A stretch of DNA of 64,000 nucleotides. It comes from Candidatus Omnitrophota bacterium. GTDB lineage: Bacteria; CAIJMQ01. The DNA lies in NCBI GenBank assembly GCA_018812925.1, contig JAHJCU010000005.1:134957-198956 (forward strand), in the 5' to 3' direction. Positions 25,050-34,309 of the stretch are shown piece by piece; position 1 is the first letter of the stretch; every line of letters starts with the position of its first letter. The translations under genes were made by a program, and so were the position numbers. The notes under the pieces are model-generated. The model saw only the letters and a list, made by a program, of their open reading frames with translations, did not search any database and was not told where the DNA came from.

Positions 25050-26060
25050 ATGTTAAACGAACTTGAAAAAATCAAGAAAGAATTTTTAGATTCGATTGAA
25101 ACTATCAAAGACAGCAAGACATTAGAAGAGTTAAGAGTTAAATTTTTAGGAAGAAAAAGCGGTTTAACCTCTGTCCTTCGTTCTTTGGGGACACTTATTC
25201 AGGAAGAACGTGTTTTAGTTGGTCAGAAAGCAAATGTTTTACGCAAAGACATTGAGGCTCGATTAGAGGAAATAAAGCATAATCTTGGTCAGAAGACGGG
25301 GAAAGAAGTTTCTATTGACCATACTCTTCCGGGTCTTCCTTTATCACTTGGCAAAGAACATCCCATAACAAAAACGATTCGAGAAATAGTGGATATTTTT
25401 TCTCCTTTGGGATTTCAAGTGGCTACAGGGCCCGAAATAGAAACTGATTATTATAATTTTGAAGCTTTAAATTTCCCACCTGAGCATCCTGCAAGAGACG
25501 AACAGGATTCTTTTCAGCTTTTGGGCGGCAAATATTTGCTTCGTACCCAGACTTCTCCGGTGCAGATAAGAGTAATGGAAAAAACTAAACCACCTGTAAG
25601 GATAATTTCGCCTGGCGTATGTTATAGAAGAGATAATCCAGACGCTTCACATTCTCCGATGTTTCATCAGGTAGAAGGTTTAGCCGTTGATACGGATATA
25701 CATTTTACCGACTTGAAAGGTGTTTTGTCGGAATTTATACATCAAATGTTTGGCAAGGAAATAAAGATGCGTTTTGTTCCGTCATTTTTTCCGTTTACTG
25801 AGCCGTCGGCTGAAGTTGCTATTTCCTGTATTATATGCGGCGGAAAAGGATGTTCGACTTGCGGAAGGACAGGATGGCTTGAGGTTCTCGGAGCAGGTAT
25901 GGTTCATCCGAATGTTTTTAAGAAAGTACATTATGATCCTAAAAAATATACAGGATTTGCCTTTGGTATGGGAGTAGAAAGAATAGCAATGCTGAAATAT
26001 GGTGTTGGCGATATACGTCTTTTTTATCAAAATAATTTACAGTTTTTACGTCAATTTTAA
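25050..26060 (+). CDS. pheS: Phenylalanyl-tRNA synthetase alpha subunit
   Basis: 336 aa, normal length. The N-terminal coiled coil (LEKIKKEFLDSIETIK) with FLGRKSGLT precedes the class II catalytic core: motif 2 around PGVCYRRDNPDASHSPMFHQ, the cysteine pairs CIICGGKGCSTC, and motif 3 in FAFGMGVERIAMLKYGV. It ends normally at DIRLFYQNNLQFLRQF. The beta-subunit gene pheT, usually next, is absent; a surface-protein operon follows. No ribosome site is visible before the ATG. Confidence 0.96.
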   Translation: MLNELEKIKKEFLDSIETIKDSKTLEELRVKFLGRKSGLTSVLRSLGTLIQEERVLVGQKANVLRKDIEARLEEIKHNLGQKTGKEVSIDHTLPGLPLSLGKEHPITKTIREIVDIFSPLGFQVATGPEIETDYYNFEALNFPPEHPARDEQDSFQLLGGKYLLRTQTSPVQIRVMEKTKPPVRIISPGVCYRRDNPDASHSPMFHQVEGLAVDTDIHFTDLKGVLSEFIHQMFGKEIKMRFVPSFFPFTEPSAEVAISCIICGGKGCSTCGRTGWLEVLGAGMVHPNVFKKVHYDPKKYTGFAFGMGVERIAMLKYGVGDIRLFYQNNLQFLRQF

Positions 26061-26064
26061 TCGG

Positions 26065-26160
26065 CCCCATTTAGAGAATTGGAAACTATATTTACTTGCC
26101 ATTAACTTCATAATCTTGTTGGAAACTAGATTTTCTGTTGAGATTGTATTCCTAATGGGG
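26065..26160. repeat. Inverted repeat enclosing a direct repeat, downstream of pheS
   Basis: CCCCAT (26065-26070) pairs with ATGGGG (26155-26160). Inside, TTGGAAACTA occurs at 26079-26088 and again 40 bases later at 26119-26128. The layout, outer inverted repeat with an inner direct repeat, matches that of the element at 56652-56742, although the sequences differ. Confidence 0.55.
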
Positions 26161-26170
26161 TTGACAAACA

Positions 26171-26179
26171 TGGTATAAT
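26171..26179 (+). promoter_or_regulatory. Extended -10 promoter of the surface-protein operon
   Basis: TGG-TATAAT at 26171-26179. A perfect TTGACA lies at 26161-26166 but only seven bases from the -10 box, too close to act as its -35. The leader would be about 20 bases before the ATG at 26206. Confidence 0.45.
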
Positions 26180-26205
26180 CTCCCGGAAAGAAGAGTGAAA
26201 TCGGA

Positions 26206-28947
26206 ATGCTAAGAAAGTTGAAAGCTTTAATTTTAGTTTTAAGTTTATTCGGACTGATTTGTATTCCTAACATAAATTCTGCCAAGGTTTCTTCCACTCC
26301 AGCCAAACTCGCAAGTTTAGATTCGGATAAAGACGGTTATAGCGATTCATGCGAAGTTTTACACAAATCAGACCCACAAGATAAAAAAAGCATACCCAAG
26401 CAAAATATCACAATCAATGTGCCTTCAGATGTAGAAACAATCCAAGAAGCAATAAATGTATCTATCGACGGTGATATTATTATGGTATTCCAAGGCAAAT
26501 ACCAAGGCAATATCAATTTCAACGGCAAAACAATCACTCTGCTTTCCACCCTGCACCAGTCCGCTACCGAACCAATGGCGGACGGTTCAGGGCAAGCAGA
26601 CTCAAATGCTACGAATTTAACTACTAATACTATTATTGAAGATATTCAAGGCGCAAACGTTATTACATTCAACAAGACAGAAGATACTAATCCAGTGCTT
26701 AAAAAGCTTACAATAACCCCCACCATAGAATCCGAAACTACTGAACCCCCACCTCCAACTATACCTATGCAATTTGAAAATTCCACTACTCCAACTGTCA
26801 TTTCGGAAATAAATACCACCGCAGATGAAGAGCTCATTATCTCTTCCCCTTCCACCGCCCCCGATGAACAGCTTATTGATTCAGAGATAGCGACATCAGA
26901 TACAGAACCCTCACTGGAAGTAATAGACCCTGGTTCTCCAGTGGGAGATACAGTAATTATAAGTGTAACCGCAGTTGACCTTGAAAACTTCTATTATGTG
27001 TATCTATATTGTGACGGTAGCCAGATTGGCTTGGATATAACAGAACCATTAGAATATAGCTGGAACACAATTCGTTTCACTAACGGCACCCACACTCTAA
27101 AGGCAAAAGCTTATCATAAAGTTCTCGGAGAATATATAGAATCCGTACCTATTAATGTTACAGTATATAACGAAACTCCCGATGTCCCTTCTGTAACAAT
27201 AACTTACCCCACCGAATCTCATACTGTTTCGGGTTCCATCCGCATCCAGGCAACTCACAGTCATCCTGATGAGATGACCAGATTAGCCACTTATTTCTAT
27301 GTAAACGATGAATATCTTGGCCCCAGCTTCAGTTCACCTGCCGGCAGGACTTGGGCAACCGAATACTTCTCTGATGGCGCATATATCGTAAAAGTTATTT
27401 CCTACTTTTGTGACTCAGGATTAAAATTCAAAATTAAATGCGAAAATTCGGTTGCTGTCACTGTAGATAATACTGCCACACTAAATCCTGAAGTAAATAT
27501 AGATAATTTAACAGATGGACAAGAAGTTAGCGGCACAGTTACAATTCAAGCCTCAGTAAGCGACCCTGCCAATATGCGAGCCGTCATCTGCTATGTTAAC
27601 GGCGGATGGATAGGATATGACTCTTCATCTCCTTATCAATTTACCTGGAATACCCAAGATTTAGAAAATGGAACCTATACAATAAAAGTTATGAATTATC
27701 ACAGTAAATCTCACCTATATTATGAAAAAGAAATAACTGTAAATGTGGATAATTCTAATCTTGATAGTGATAACGATGGTATGCCCGATTGGTGGGAGAT
27801 TTTATATGGCCTTGACCCATACAATCCCGATGATGCAGATGGCGACCCGGACGAAGACGAAGTTACCAACTTATTGGAATATATATATAACACTGACCCA
27901 ACCAATCCCGATACGGATGGTGATGGGCTCTCAGATGAATATGAAATCTACGCCTATGGCACCGACCCCAATAATCCCGATTCTGATGGGGATAGTGTGA
28001 GTGATGGAGACGAAGTAAATCAGGGAAGCGACCCTGCAGACCCTTCAGACGAAGGTCAACCGCCCGCTGTGGAAGATCTTTTATCCTTATTGGAAGCAGC
28101 TTATAATGTAGGAGATTTAGAAGGGATAGCTTTAAATGCAGACAAATTAATGAAACAGGGCTCAGCGGCTACTTCGCTGTTGACAGCAGTTCTTCAAGAT
28201 GAAGAAAAAGACCTTGACTTCCGCGGAATAATTGCAGAGATAATCGCAGAGGCAAAAGACCCAGATTCCGCAGATGCCTTAATTGAAATCTTGGAAGATG
28301 TAAATCAAGACACATATATCAGGGCAGAGGCGGCATACGTATTAGGAACAACAGGAAGCGATACTGCTCTGGCTCCTTTACTTAATGCTCTGAATAATCC
28401 CGATGTAGATATAAAATCTTCTGCCGCTTTAGGATTGGGGTTTCTGGGCAGGCAAGAAGCAATCACTCCGCTCATTATCCTTTTAGAAAATACGGAAGAA
28501 GAAGCAATAGTTCGTGTCCGCTGCGGTGAGGCATTATCTAATCTTAAAACCCTATTAGCCCTAGATATATTTATAAATACACTGCAGAATGATGAGGATG
28601 AAACAATTAGAGGACGTTCTGCTTTATGGCTTGGTTCTCTTGAGCATTCCGACGCAGTTCCGGCTCTAATAGAAGCTGTAAATGAAGATAGTAGTCTTTA
28701 CGTAGCCGACAACGCTGCCATCGCTTTAGGAATGATAAAAGACCTTTCCGCCGTAGATACTCTGATAAATGCTTTAGACAGGGGAGGACTCCTTAGAATA
28801 AATTCTGCAGAGGCATTGGCGCAAATAGGCGATTTGAGTGCTGCCCAACCAATAGCCGATGCAATAGAAGACGAACAAGACCCATGGGGAAAACAAAAAT
28901 TAATGGAAGCATATGAACAATTAACAGGAGTAGAGTATCAGCCATGA
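26206..28947 (+). CDS. Large exported protein with Ig-like, calcium-repeat and HEAT domains
   Basis: 913 aa. Signal peptide (KALILVLSLFGLICIPNINS), a short DSDKDGYSDSCE calcium repeat, a pectate-lyase-like segment (VETIQEAINVSIDGDIIMVF), a Thr/Pro/Ser-rich linker, then three Ig-like repeats of about 90 residues at ~240-520 sharing WNT...NGTYTIKV ends. TSP3/dockerin-like calcium repeats follow at ~520-615 (DSDNDGMPDWWE, DTDGDGLSDEYE, DSDGDSVSDGDE), and HEAT/PBS-lyase repeats occupy ~640-905 (EAAYVLGTTGSDTALAPLLN, SSAALGLGFLGRQEAITPL). Probably a cell-surface or periplasmic scaffold. First of three tightly linked genes (ATGA overlap with the next). No sorting signal or cleavage domain seen at the C-terminus. 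Confidence 0.8.
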   Translation: MLRKLKALILVLSLFGLICIPNINSAKVSSTPAKLASLDSDKDGYSDSCEVLHKSDPQDKKSIPKQNITINVPSDVETIQEAINVSIDGDIIMVFQGKYQGNINFNGKTITLLSTLHQSATEPMADGSGQADSNATNLTTNTIIEDIQGANVITFNKTEDTNPVLKKLTITPTIESETTEPPPPTIPMQFENSTTPTVISEINTTADEELIISSPSTAPDEQLIDSEIATSDTEPSLEVIDPGSPVGDTVIISVTAVDLENFYYVYLYCDGSQIGLDITEPLEYSWNTIRFTNGTHTLKAKAYHKVLGEYIESVPINVTVYNETPDVPSVTITYPTESHTVSGSIRIQATHSHPDEMTRLATYFYVNDEYLGPSFSSPAGRTWATEYFSDGAYIVKVISYFCDSGLKFKIKCENSVAVTVDNTATLNPEVNIDNLTDGQEVSGTVTIQASVSDPANMRAVICYVNGGWIGYDSSSPYQFTWNTQDLENGTYTIKVMNYHSKSHLYYEKEITVNVDNSNLDSDNDGMPDWWEILYGLDPYNPDDADGDPDEDEVTNLLEYIYNTDPTNPDTDGDGLSDEYEIYAYGTDPNNPDSDGDSVSDGDEVNQGSDPADPSDEGQPPAVEDLLSLLEAAYNVGDLEGIALNADKLMKQGSAATSLLTAVLQDEEKDLDFRGIIAEIIAEAKDPDSADALIEILEDVNQDTYIRAEAAYVLGTTGSDTALAPLLNALNNPDVDIKSSAALGLGFLGRQEAITPLIILLENTEEEAIVRVRCGEALSNLKTLLALDIFINTLQNDEDETIRGRSALWLGSLEHSDAVPALIEAVNEDSSLYVADNAAIALGMIKDLSAVDTLINALDRGGLLRINSAEALAQIGDLSAAQPIADAIEDEQDPWGKQKLMEAYEQLTGVEYQP

Positions 28948-29798
28948 GAAAAATACACAACCTGATAATAATTATATTCATAGCAATATTTATATCAGGT
29001 ATTGTCTATTATCAAGAAGTTTTTTCATTAGAACAAATGCCTTCCGATGAATTAATAGAACAACTTAAAGATAAATCTAATTCTAAGCGGTCGGATATAA
29101 TATCCACTTTAGCTTTTAAGGGAAATGAGAACACAATTCCAGCGTTAATAGAAATAATACAAGATAAAGATGAAAAAGAAGACATTATACTTAATACAAT
29201 TTTAGCCCTTGGTTTGTTAAGAGCTAAAGAAGCTGTCCCTGATTTAATTAACCTTCTGGACAGTGATGACCCTGAAATAAGAGGACAAGCTATATTGATT
29301 TTAGGAAGCTTTAGGGATAAGAAAGCTTTGCCTGCCTTAGAGAAAATTAATGAAACCGAGAAAGACGACAAAGTCAAAGAAAAACTTTTGACAACCATTA
29401 ACAAAATAAAAATGGGAGAAAAAGAAATTAAGATTAATTCTGATGTAAAAAAGAAAGTTGATGAGATAATTCAAAGATTGTCAGCTTCTATGATAGATCC
29501 TTCTCAGGCTGACCTTCAATTATACAACGAGGTTCAGAAATTATCATCAGAAAAGGGCGCAGAAATAACGCCTTACTTGATCAAGAAGACTGATGAAATC
29601 TGTGAAGTCATTGAAGATTATGAAGGTGCAGGATGGATGGTGATACCTATAATGAGTATTATAGATACGGTTGGCAAACCAGCTCTCCCTGCACTTCGAT
29701 CTGCACTCCAAGATAAAACATTAGATAAGAAAACCCACTTGTTCATAATGGAAGCTGTAGAACATTTCACAAGCGGAGAAAAACAATCAGAGAGATAA
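28944..29798 (+). CDS. Exported HEAT-repeat protein
   Basis: 284 aa. N-terminal signal or anchor helix (NLIIIIFIAIFISGIVYYQ). Residues ~35-155 carry three to four HEAT/PBS-lyase repeats (STLAFKGNENTIPALIEIIQ, TILALGLLRAKEAVPDL, AILILGSFRDKKALPALEKI). The rest is helical with a further HEAT-like unit near the end (VGKPALPALRSALQDKT). It overlaps the previous gene by ATGA and is followed after two bases by the peptidase-like gene. HEAT repeats normally bind proteins, so it is likely an adaptor working with its neighbours, which is an inference from operon structure. Confidence 0.7.
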   Translation: MRKIHNLIIIIFIAIFISGIVYYQEVFSLEQMPSDELIEQLKDKSNSKRSDIISTLAFKGNENTIPALIEIIQDKDEKEDIILNTILALGLLRAKEAVPDLINLLDSDDPEIRGQAILILGSFRDKKALPALEKINETEKDDKVKEKLLTTINKIKMGEKEIKINSDVKKKVDEIIQRLSASMIDPSQADLQLYNEVQKLSSEKGAEITPYLIKKTDEICEVIEDYEGAGWMVIPIMSIIDTVGKPALPALRSALQDKTLDKKTHLFIMEAVEHFTSGEKQSER

Positions 29799-29800
29799 CG

Positions 29801-31399
29801 ATGAAATTTAATAAGAATTTTTGCCTCTTAATAGGGCTTTATCTTTTATCCTTCTCTCTTTATGCAGTTTATGGTCAGTCTGTAGTATTTGAGAAGGGAG
29901 ATGCTATATATTATCAAGGTGCAAATATTGTGACTGCAAATGAAGGACATGCAGGTGTTTTTTATGGTTGGCCCTTTGCATTTGGGGGTGATCCTAGCAA
30001 TAGAATTATTCCACTTACTCCAATAGAAGAAGCAAATCCGCAAAATCTCTCTCAATATGCTACCGTAGAAGCACTTGGCGGAAGCTATCCTTTTGTAGGT
30101 AAGAGTAATATAGCAAGTTTTCTATCTCGTGGAGCTACATTCTGGGGAGTTCATACTGCGGATTTAACTTATCTTCAACGAAATCAAATAGTGAATACAG
30201 CTAAGAACCAATTAGGTTGTAAATATCACTTCTTTTGGGGTTATAAAAGTCCAGGTGTTTCTTTTAGGTGTGATGGATTAGTAGAATATTGTTATGAGCA
30301 GGCAGGTGTAGATTTAGTGCCCGGAGACACTTGGAATCCTAAAACTGCTTTACTACCATGGAGACATTTACTTACTCCAAAAAATCAGATGAATTCTCCT
30401 CTTTTATCCGGACGCAGTTTTGCTGAATTAGAGACATTAGAATTAGATAGCATACTTCAGAATAATGAGCAGGTAGAGCCTGATAGCAACGGTGTATATT
30501 ATGTTTGCGATAGACCAGGTCGTCAGGATGTAGTGACTATAAAAGTAAATGCAGATGGTGGTGGTGATGGTTCCGGAGTTAGGATGGCTGATTTCTGGGT
30601 TGGTAAACCTGATGACACACCGGATATATTTGAAGGAAATGATGGCGGTAAAAGAATAGAAATAGATGATCATAAAGAAGCAGTCGGTGGTATTTATAAA
30701 GCAGACTGGATTATTGACGATTTTGGACTTGGCGAATACACCCTCTACATCTTAGCCTATGACCAAGCAGGGAATATGGGGGATGTTATGGTGCAGGTGG
30801 AAATTATAGAAATAGCACCAATATCTGCATCAGTGTCAGGAAAACAAATAAAGGGTGAGGGCGGACAGTCGCCTTTTTGGTTTTCCTCGTTTAATCAGGC
30901 CTGGGATTGGGTTGTTGAAAGATATGGAATGGTGGATTGGCATGACACGGGTGGAACAATAATAAATTGCGCGGGAGGGATGATGCATAGAGATGCTCCT
31001 CCAGAAAACCCAGAATGGCCAGAGTGGAGAGCGACACTTGGAGCAGGAAGAGCATATCTAACTTTTAATTTAGCAGCATATATGACCGAAGAACAATTTG
31101 TTGCACTTATTGAATCGGCACAAATAACCATCCAATGTTATAATGATGCCCCAATCGCAGTATTGGGCGGAAGATATATTGTAACTCCACCAGGCATTAC
31201 AGTTGGTGCAGAAGAAGGCACAATAAGTATAAATATACCCAAGTCATCTTTACAATACCCAACAACAACAATTTTAATATCGGCAGATGAGAGTGTAGTG
31301 ACAGGATTAATACCTCCGAATGGAGGTGGGGGGGTATGGTCAAGTGCAAATGGTTCCTGGCTTGAGTTAGCATCAGCAAAAATGGAGTTTTTTTACTAA
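29801..31399 (+). CDS. Exported protein with a circularly permuted NlpC/P60 (papain-like) domain
   Basis: 532 aa. Signal peptide (LLIGLYLLSFSLYAVYG). The catalytic-type histidine comes first, in NEGHAGVFYGW near residue 50, and the cysteine later, in SFRCDGLVEYCYEQAG near residue 165. That is the reverse of classical NlpC/P60 and typical of the permuted YaeF/YiiX-like branch, whose members cleave peptides or amide/ester links in walls or lipids. Residues ~220-350 look like an Ig-type beta domain, and the C-terminal ~170 residues are a beta-rich domain ending in GSWLELASAKMEFFY. The active-site assignment rests on motif reading only. Confidence 0.65.
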   Translation: MKFNKNFCLLIGLYLLSFSLYAVYGQSVVFEKGDAIYYQGANIVTANEGHAGVFYGWPFAFGGDPSNRIIPLTPIEEANPQNLSQYATVEALGGSYPFVGKSNIASFLSRGATFWGVHTADLTYLQRNQIVNTAKNQLGCKYHFFWGYKSPGVSFRCDGLVEYCYEQAGVDLVPGDTWNPKTALLPWRHLLTPKNQMNSPLLSGRSFAELETLELDSILQNNEQVEPDSNGVYYVCDRPGRQDVVTIKVNADGGGDGSGVRMADFWVGKPDDTPDIFEGNDGGKRIEIDDHKEAVGGIYKADWIIDDFGLGEYTLYILAYDQAGNMGDVMVQVEIIEIAPISASVSGKQIKGEGGQSPFWFSSFNQAWDWVVERYGMVDWHDTGGTIINCAGGMMHRDAPPENPEWPEWRATLGAGRAYLTFNLAAYMTEEQFVALIESAQITIQCYNDAPIAVLGGRYIVTPPGITVGAEEGTISINIPKSSLQYPTTTILISADESVVTGLIPPNGGGGVWSSANGSWLELASAKMEFFY

Positions 31400-31432
31400 A
31401 AAGCGGTTATAGATAAAAGCTCTAAAGGTAAA

Positions 31433-31461
31433 TTTACCAATTAAAATTTTCCTGTTATAAT
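31433..31461 (+). promoter_or_regulatory. Promoter of the cobalamin riboswitch transcript
   Basis: TTTACC (31433-31438), 17 bases, TATAAT (31456-31461) preceded by TGT as an extended -10. The predicted start near 31468 lies just before the riboswitch. Confidence 0.6.
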
Positions 31462-31477
31462 TTGCACACAATTAAAT

Positions 31478-31640
31478 ATAGTATTTTCTTTCGGAGTGAG
31501 GAACACCGTGAAAATCGGTGACAGTCCCGCTACTGTAAGAGGAGGACGAAAGCTCTTAAGTAAGCCACTCTCCGATGTTATGTCGGAGGGGAAGGTCAGA
31601 GCAAGTAGGTTTAATTCCTTAAGTCAGGATATTCGCCAGA
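31478..31640 (+). ncRNA. Cobalamin (B12) riboswitch
   Basis: Conserved blocks of the adenosylcobalamin-sensing leader are present in order: ACACCGTGAAAATCGGTGA, CAGTCCCGCTACTGTAAG, AAGCCACTC (near 31563) with its partner GGAGGGGAAGGTC, and AGTCAGGATATTCGCC. An intrinsic terminator follows directly. By analogy with characterised B12 riboswitches, bound cobalamin should switch transcription off. Downstream genes are two prepilins, split methionine synthase genes and btuFCD. Confidence 0.9.
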
Positions 31641-31643
31641 AGA

Positions 31644-31690
31644 AAAAATCGCAGACTTTCTTCGTGGAAAGAAGGTGTGATTTTTATTTG
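31644..31690 (+). terminator. Attenuator hairpin after the riboswitch
   Basis: Outer stem AAAAATCGCA / TGTGATTTTT (31644-31653 with 31676-31685, one G-U pair), an internal loop, and inner stem CTTTC / GAAAG closed by TTCGTG, followed by a T-rich tract. Its position right after the aptamer marks it as the expression platform. Confidence 0.75.
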
Positions 31691-31757
31691 TATAAAAATC
31701 TATAAAACCTCCTCAAACTAAGTTAAGTCTTTGCAATAAGTCATAAACGAGGAGGTT

Positions 31758-32513
31758 ATGATGAATTTAAGGATAGATAAATTCCGGATTCAAGATTTAA
31801 TAGGGACTGGTTTTACCCTAATAGAACTGTTGGTTGTTATCGCTATCATAGGCATCCTCGCCGCAATGCTTCTGCCCGCTTTAAATCAGGCAAGAGAAAA
31901 AGCAAGAGGAGCTATATGTAAGAGTAATTTAAGACAGTTGTATATGGCTTTTATGTTGTATTCCCAAGACAACGATGGCTATTATTCTCCCACATATTGT
32001 TCTACTTGCATATCTGAAATCGGATGGGATTTTGCTACTGATGATTGGATTAATTATAGATTGGGCATTATTGGAGATTATTTGCAAGAAGAAAAGATAT
32101 TTGAATGTCCTTCAAGAATGTCTTTGGCGTCAGCTGATAGACCTTTTACCGGGTATGCTTATAATGCCACACATATCGGGGGGGGATATTTCGACTGTGC
32201 CGCATGGGGAATTTCCCAGGCAGATGCTCCAGTAAAAGTGACCCAAGTAAGAAACTCTTCTGGGACAATTCTTCTGACTGATAGTGCTCTGTGGTCAACT
32301 TTCACGAATGAAACGATTGCCAATAATTATCTTCGTGCCCCTTTAGATGTTTACTATTATGGACCAAATGTTCACTTCAGACATAGCGGATTTGCAAATG
32401 TGAATTTTTGTGATGGTCATGTAGAGGCAAGAGGAGAAAAACATAATGTAAGTATTAATGATTCTACTTTGGGAGATTTGTCTGAAGACGATAGTTTATA
32501 TGATTTGGAATAA
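31758..32513 (+). CDS. DUF1559-like prepilin-type protein
   Basis: 251 aa. The class III signal is G^[18 protein letters not shown] starting near residue 18, followed by [15 protein letters not shown] and a CKSNLRQL segment. The C-terminal H-x-G-x(2)[11 protein letters not shown] motif is typical of these pseudopilin-like proteins in Planctomycetes, Lentisphaerae and Omnitrophota. A GAGGAGG site lies three bases before the tandem ATGATG. It is the first gene after the cobalamin riboswitch. It probably forms part of a type IV-like filament or an extracellular fibre; no secretion ATPase or prepilin peptidase is near. Confidence 0.85.
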   Translation: MMNLRIDKFRIQDLIGTGFTLIELLVVIAIIGILAAMLLPALNQAREKARGAICKSNLRQLYMAFMLYSQDNDGYYSPTYCSTCISEIGWDFATDDWINYRLGIIGDYLQEEKIFECPSRMSLASADRPFTGYAYNATHIGGGYFDCAAWGISQADAPVKVTQVRNSSGTILLTDSALWSTFTNETIANNYLRAPLDVYYYGPNVHFRHSGFANVNFCDGHVEARGEKHNVSINDSTLGDLSEDDSLYDLE

Positions 32514-32529
32514 CACCTTATTCATCACG

Positions 32530-33339
32530 ATGAAACAATTTATAACGGTTAAGTATAATCTGAAAAAATTAAAAATTTTAAGACCTTTACCAATAGTAAC
32601 GGGGTTCACTTTAATCGAGCTACTTGTTGTTATCGCCATCATCGGCACCCTCGCCGCAATGCTTCTGCCCGCTTTAAATCAGGCAAGAGAGAAAGCAAGA
32701 GGGGCAGTATGTGCATCCAATCAAAGACAGGTTGCTTTAGCGATGTTTATGTATCAAGATGACTGGGATGGATATTACCCCCCAGCTGCTGTGGATATTG
32801 TGTCTCCTAATCTTCATAGGTGGCATGGTGTGAGAAGTAGTCCTGGATTACCATTTGACCCTACAAGAGGTCCAATATATCCCTATCTTGGAACAGGTGA
32901 GATTAAGAAATGCCCATCTTTTATAGATTATCTGAGAGGTTTTGAAGCAGGATGTGGAGGATATGGGTATAATGCTCAATTTGTAGGCGGTACTCCAGGC
33001 AACTTTGAACTTTCTGCAAAAGCCTCTCAAATAAAGAACCCGTCTCAAACTATAATGCTTGCTGATTGTGCCTTTTCTTATGACTATTTGGAAGAAGATG
33101 CAAATATTATTGAGTATTCTTTTGTGGAAGCGGTTTTCTGGGTAGTTTATGGCGGTAGTCCAATACCAAGCACTCATTTCAGGCATATTGAAAGAGCTAA
33201 TATAACATTTTGTGATGGACATGTTGAGTTAAGAAAGATGGATTGCTGTCGTGGTGGAAACTGTGAAAATGAAACAGGATGCAAAGCCAATTATATCGGC
33301 TTTGTAGGAACAGACAATACTCTTTATGATAGAGAATAA
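32530..33339 (+). CDS. DUF1559-like prepilin-type protein, second copy
   Basis: 269 aa from the ATG at 32530, 16 bases after the previous stop; an in-frame ATG further up would overlap the first gene and is not favoured. The class III signal lies near residue 24 (G^[18 protein letters not shown]). The ~80 bases coding for the helix and [14 protein letters not shown] are almost identical in DNA to the first copy, whereas the rest has diverged widely. The C-terminal [13 protein letters not shown] motif and the ending TLYDRE mirror the first copy's SLYDLE. A cysteine-rich insert ([13 protein letters not shown]) is unique to this copy. Confidence 0.83.
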   Translation: MKQFITVKYNLKKLKILRPLPIVTGFTLIELLVVIAIIGTLAAMLLPALNQAREKARGAVCASNQRQVALAMFMYQDDWDGYYPPAAVDIVSPNLHRWHGVRSSPGLPFDPTRGPIYPYLGTGEIKKCPSFIDYLRGFEAGCGGYGYNAQFVGGTPGNFELSAKASQIKNPSQTIMLADCAFSYDYLEEDANIIEYSFVEAVFWVVYGGSPIPSTHFRHIERANITFCDGHVELRKMDCCRGGNCENETGCKANYIGFVGTDNTLYDRE

Positions 33340-33396
33340 AAATAGGGTTTCTATTTGGGAAATGAATTGTTGTTAAAAACTATTTAAGATTGTAAA

Positions 33397-34308
33397 ATGA
33401 GTCCTATGAACAAATTGCAGAGACTTCTAAAAAAGAAAAAAGTGTTGGTTGCCGATGGCGCTTGGGGAACTGAATTAATAAAGAGAGGTCTTGCAGTCTC
33501 AGATGTCCCCGAAGTATGGAATTTGGAAAACCCCTTTTTTGTAAAGGAAATTGCAAAAAGTTATAGGGATGCCGACGCGGATATTATTCTTACTAATACA
33601 TTTGGAGCGAACAGATTGAAGTTAAATAGAACCGGTTTTAAAGGTGATGTTAAGGAAATAAATAGGATAGGAGTCGAATTGTCAAAAGAAGAAGCAGGAT
33701 CATCTTTAGTTTTTGCTTCTATCGGCCCGACAGGGGAACTTTTAAAGCCTTTAGGAAATTTTAACGAAGCCGATTTTATAGAAGTTTTTACCCAGCAGGT
33801 CAAGGGTCTTGTGGAAGGTAAAGCTGACGGAGTAATAATTGAAACAATGAGCGATGTAAAAGAGGCTTTATGCGCTCTTGAAGCAGTTAAGAAAAATTCA
33901 TCGTTGCTTGTCGGCGTAAGTTTTAGTTTCAATAAAGGGCATAAAGGTTTTGCAACAATGATGGGTTTATCTGTTGAGCAGGCAGTTAAGGCTGTTTTAG
34001 AAAAAAAGCCCGATATAATAGGCGCAAATTGCGGTTCGGTTACTATAGAAGACATGATAGACATTACAAGGATAATGAAGAAATTTACATCTTTACCGTT
34101 ATGGATAAAATCTAATGCAGGGCTTCCGTTGATCAAGGATAAAAAGACTATTTATCCGCAAACTCCCGAAGAAATAACTTCTTTTATTCCTGACCTGATA
34201 GAAGCAGGCGCAAAAATCATCGGGGGTTGTTGTGGGACCACGCCCGAACATATAAAAAAAATCAGAGAAAAAGTAGACCAGTATTTTGAAAACAGCAGGA
34301 GGAAATAG
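33397..34308 (+). CDS. Homocysteine-binding methyltransferase domain (MetH N-terminal part)
   Basis: 303 aa. Matches the homocysteine-binding barrel of cobalamin-dependent methionine synthase: DGAWGTEL at the start, TNTFGANRLKL, and the three zinc cysteines in GANCGS and IGGCCGTTP. As a separate polypeptide it should act with the folate-binding protein encoded next and a corrinoid carrier. No corrinoid-binding or reactivation domain is in this window. An alternative ATG lies three codons downstream. It stands downstream of a B12 riboswitch, which fits B12-dependent methionine synthesis. Confidence 0.88.
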   Translation: MSPMNKLQRLLKKKKVLVADGAWGTELIKRGLAVSDVPEVWNLENPFFVKEIAKSYRDADADIILTNTFGANRLKLNRTGFKGDVKEINRIGVELSKEEAGSSLVFASIGPTGELLKPLGNFNEADFIEVFTQQVKGLVEGKADGVIIETMSDVKEALCALEAVKKNSSLLVGVSFSFNKGHKGFATMMGLSVEQAVKAVLEKKPDIIGANCGSVTIEDMIDITRIMKKFTSLPLWIKSNAGLPLIKDKKTIYPQTPEEITSFIPDLIEAGAKIIGGCCGTTPEHIKKIREKVDQYFENSRRK

Positions 34309-34309
34309 C

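Noticed and set aside
26161-26179. TTGACA followed by TATAAT as a standard promoter
   Set aside because: The two boxes are only seven bases apart, too close for one sigma-70 promoter. Only the extended -10 was kept.
34286-34309. Upstream ATG for the pterin-binding gene
   Set aside because: It would overlap the preceding gene by 23 bases and lacks a ribosome site, whereas the ATG at 34310 has AGGAGG at ideal distance and starts right at the conserved domain.
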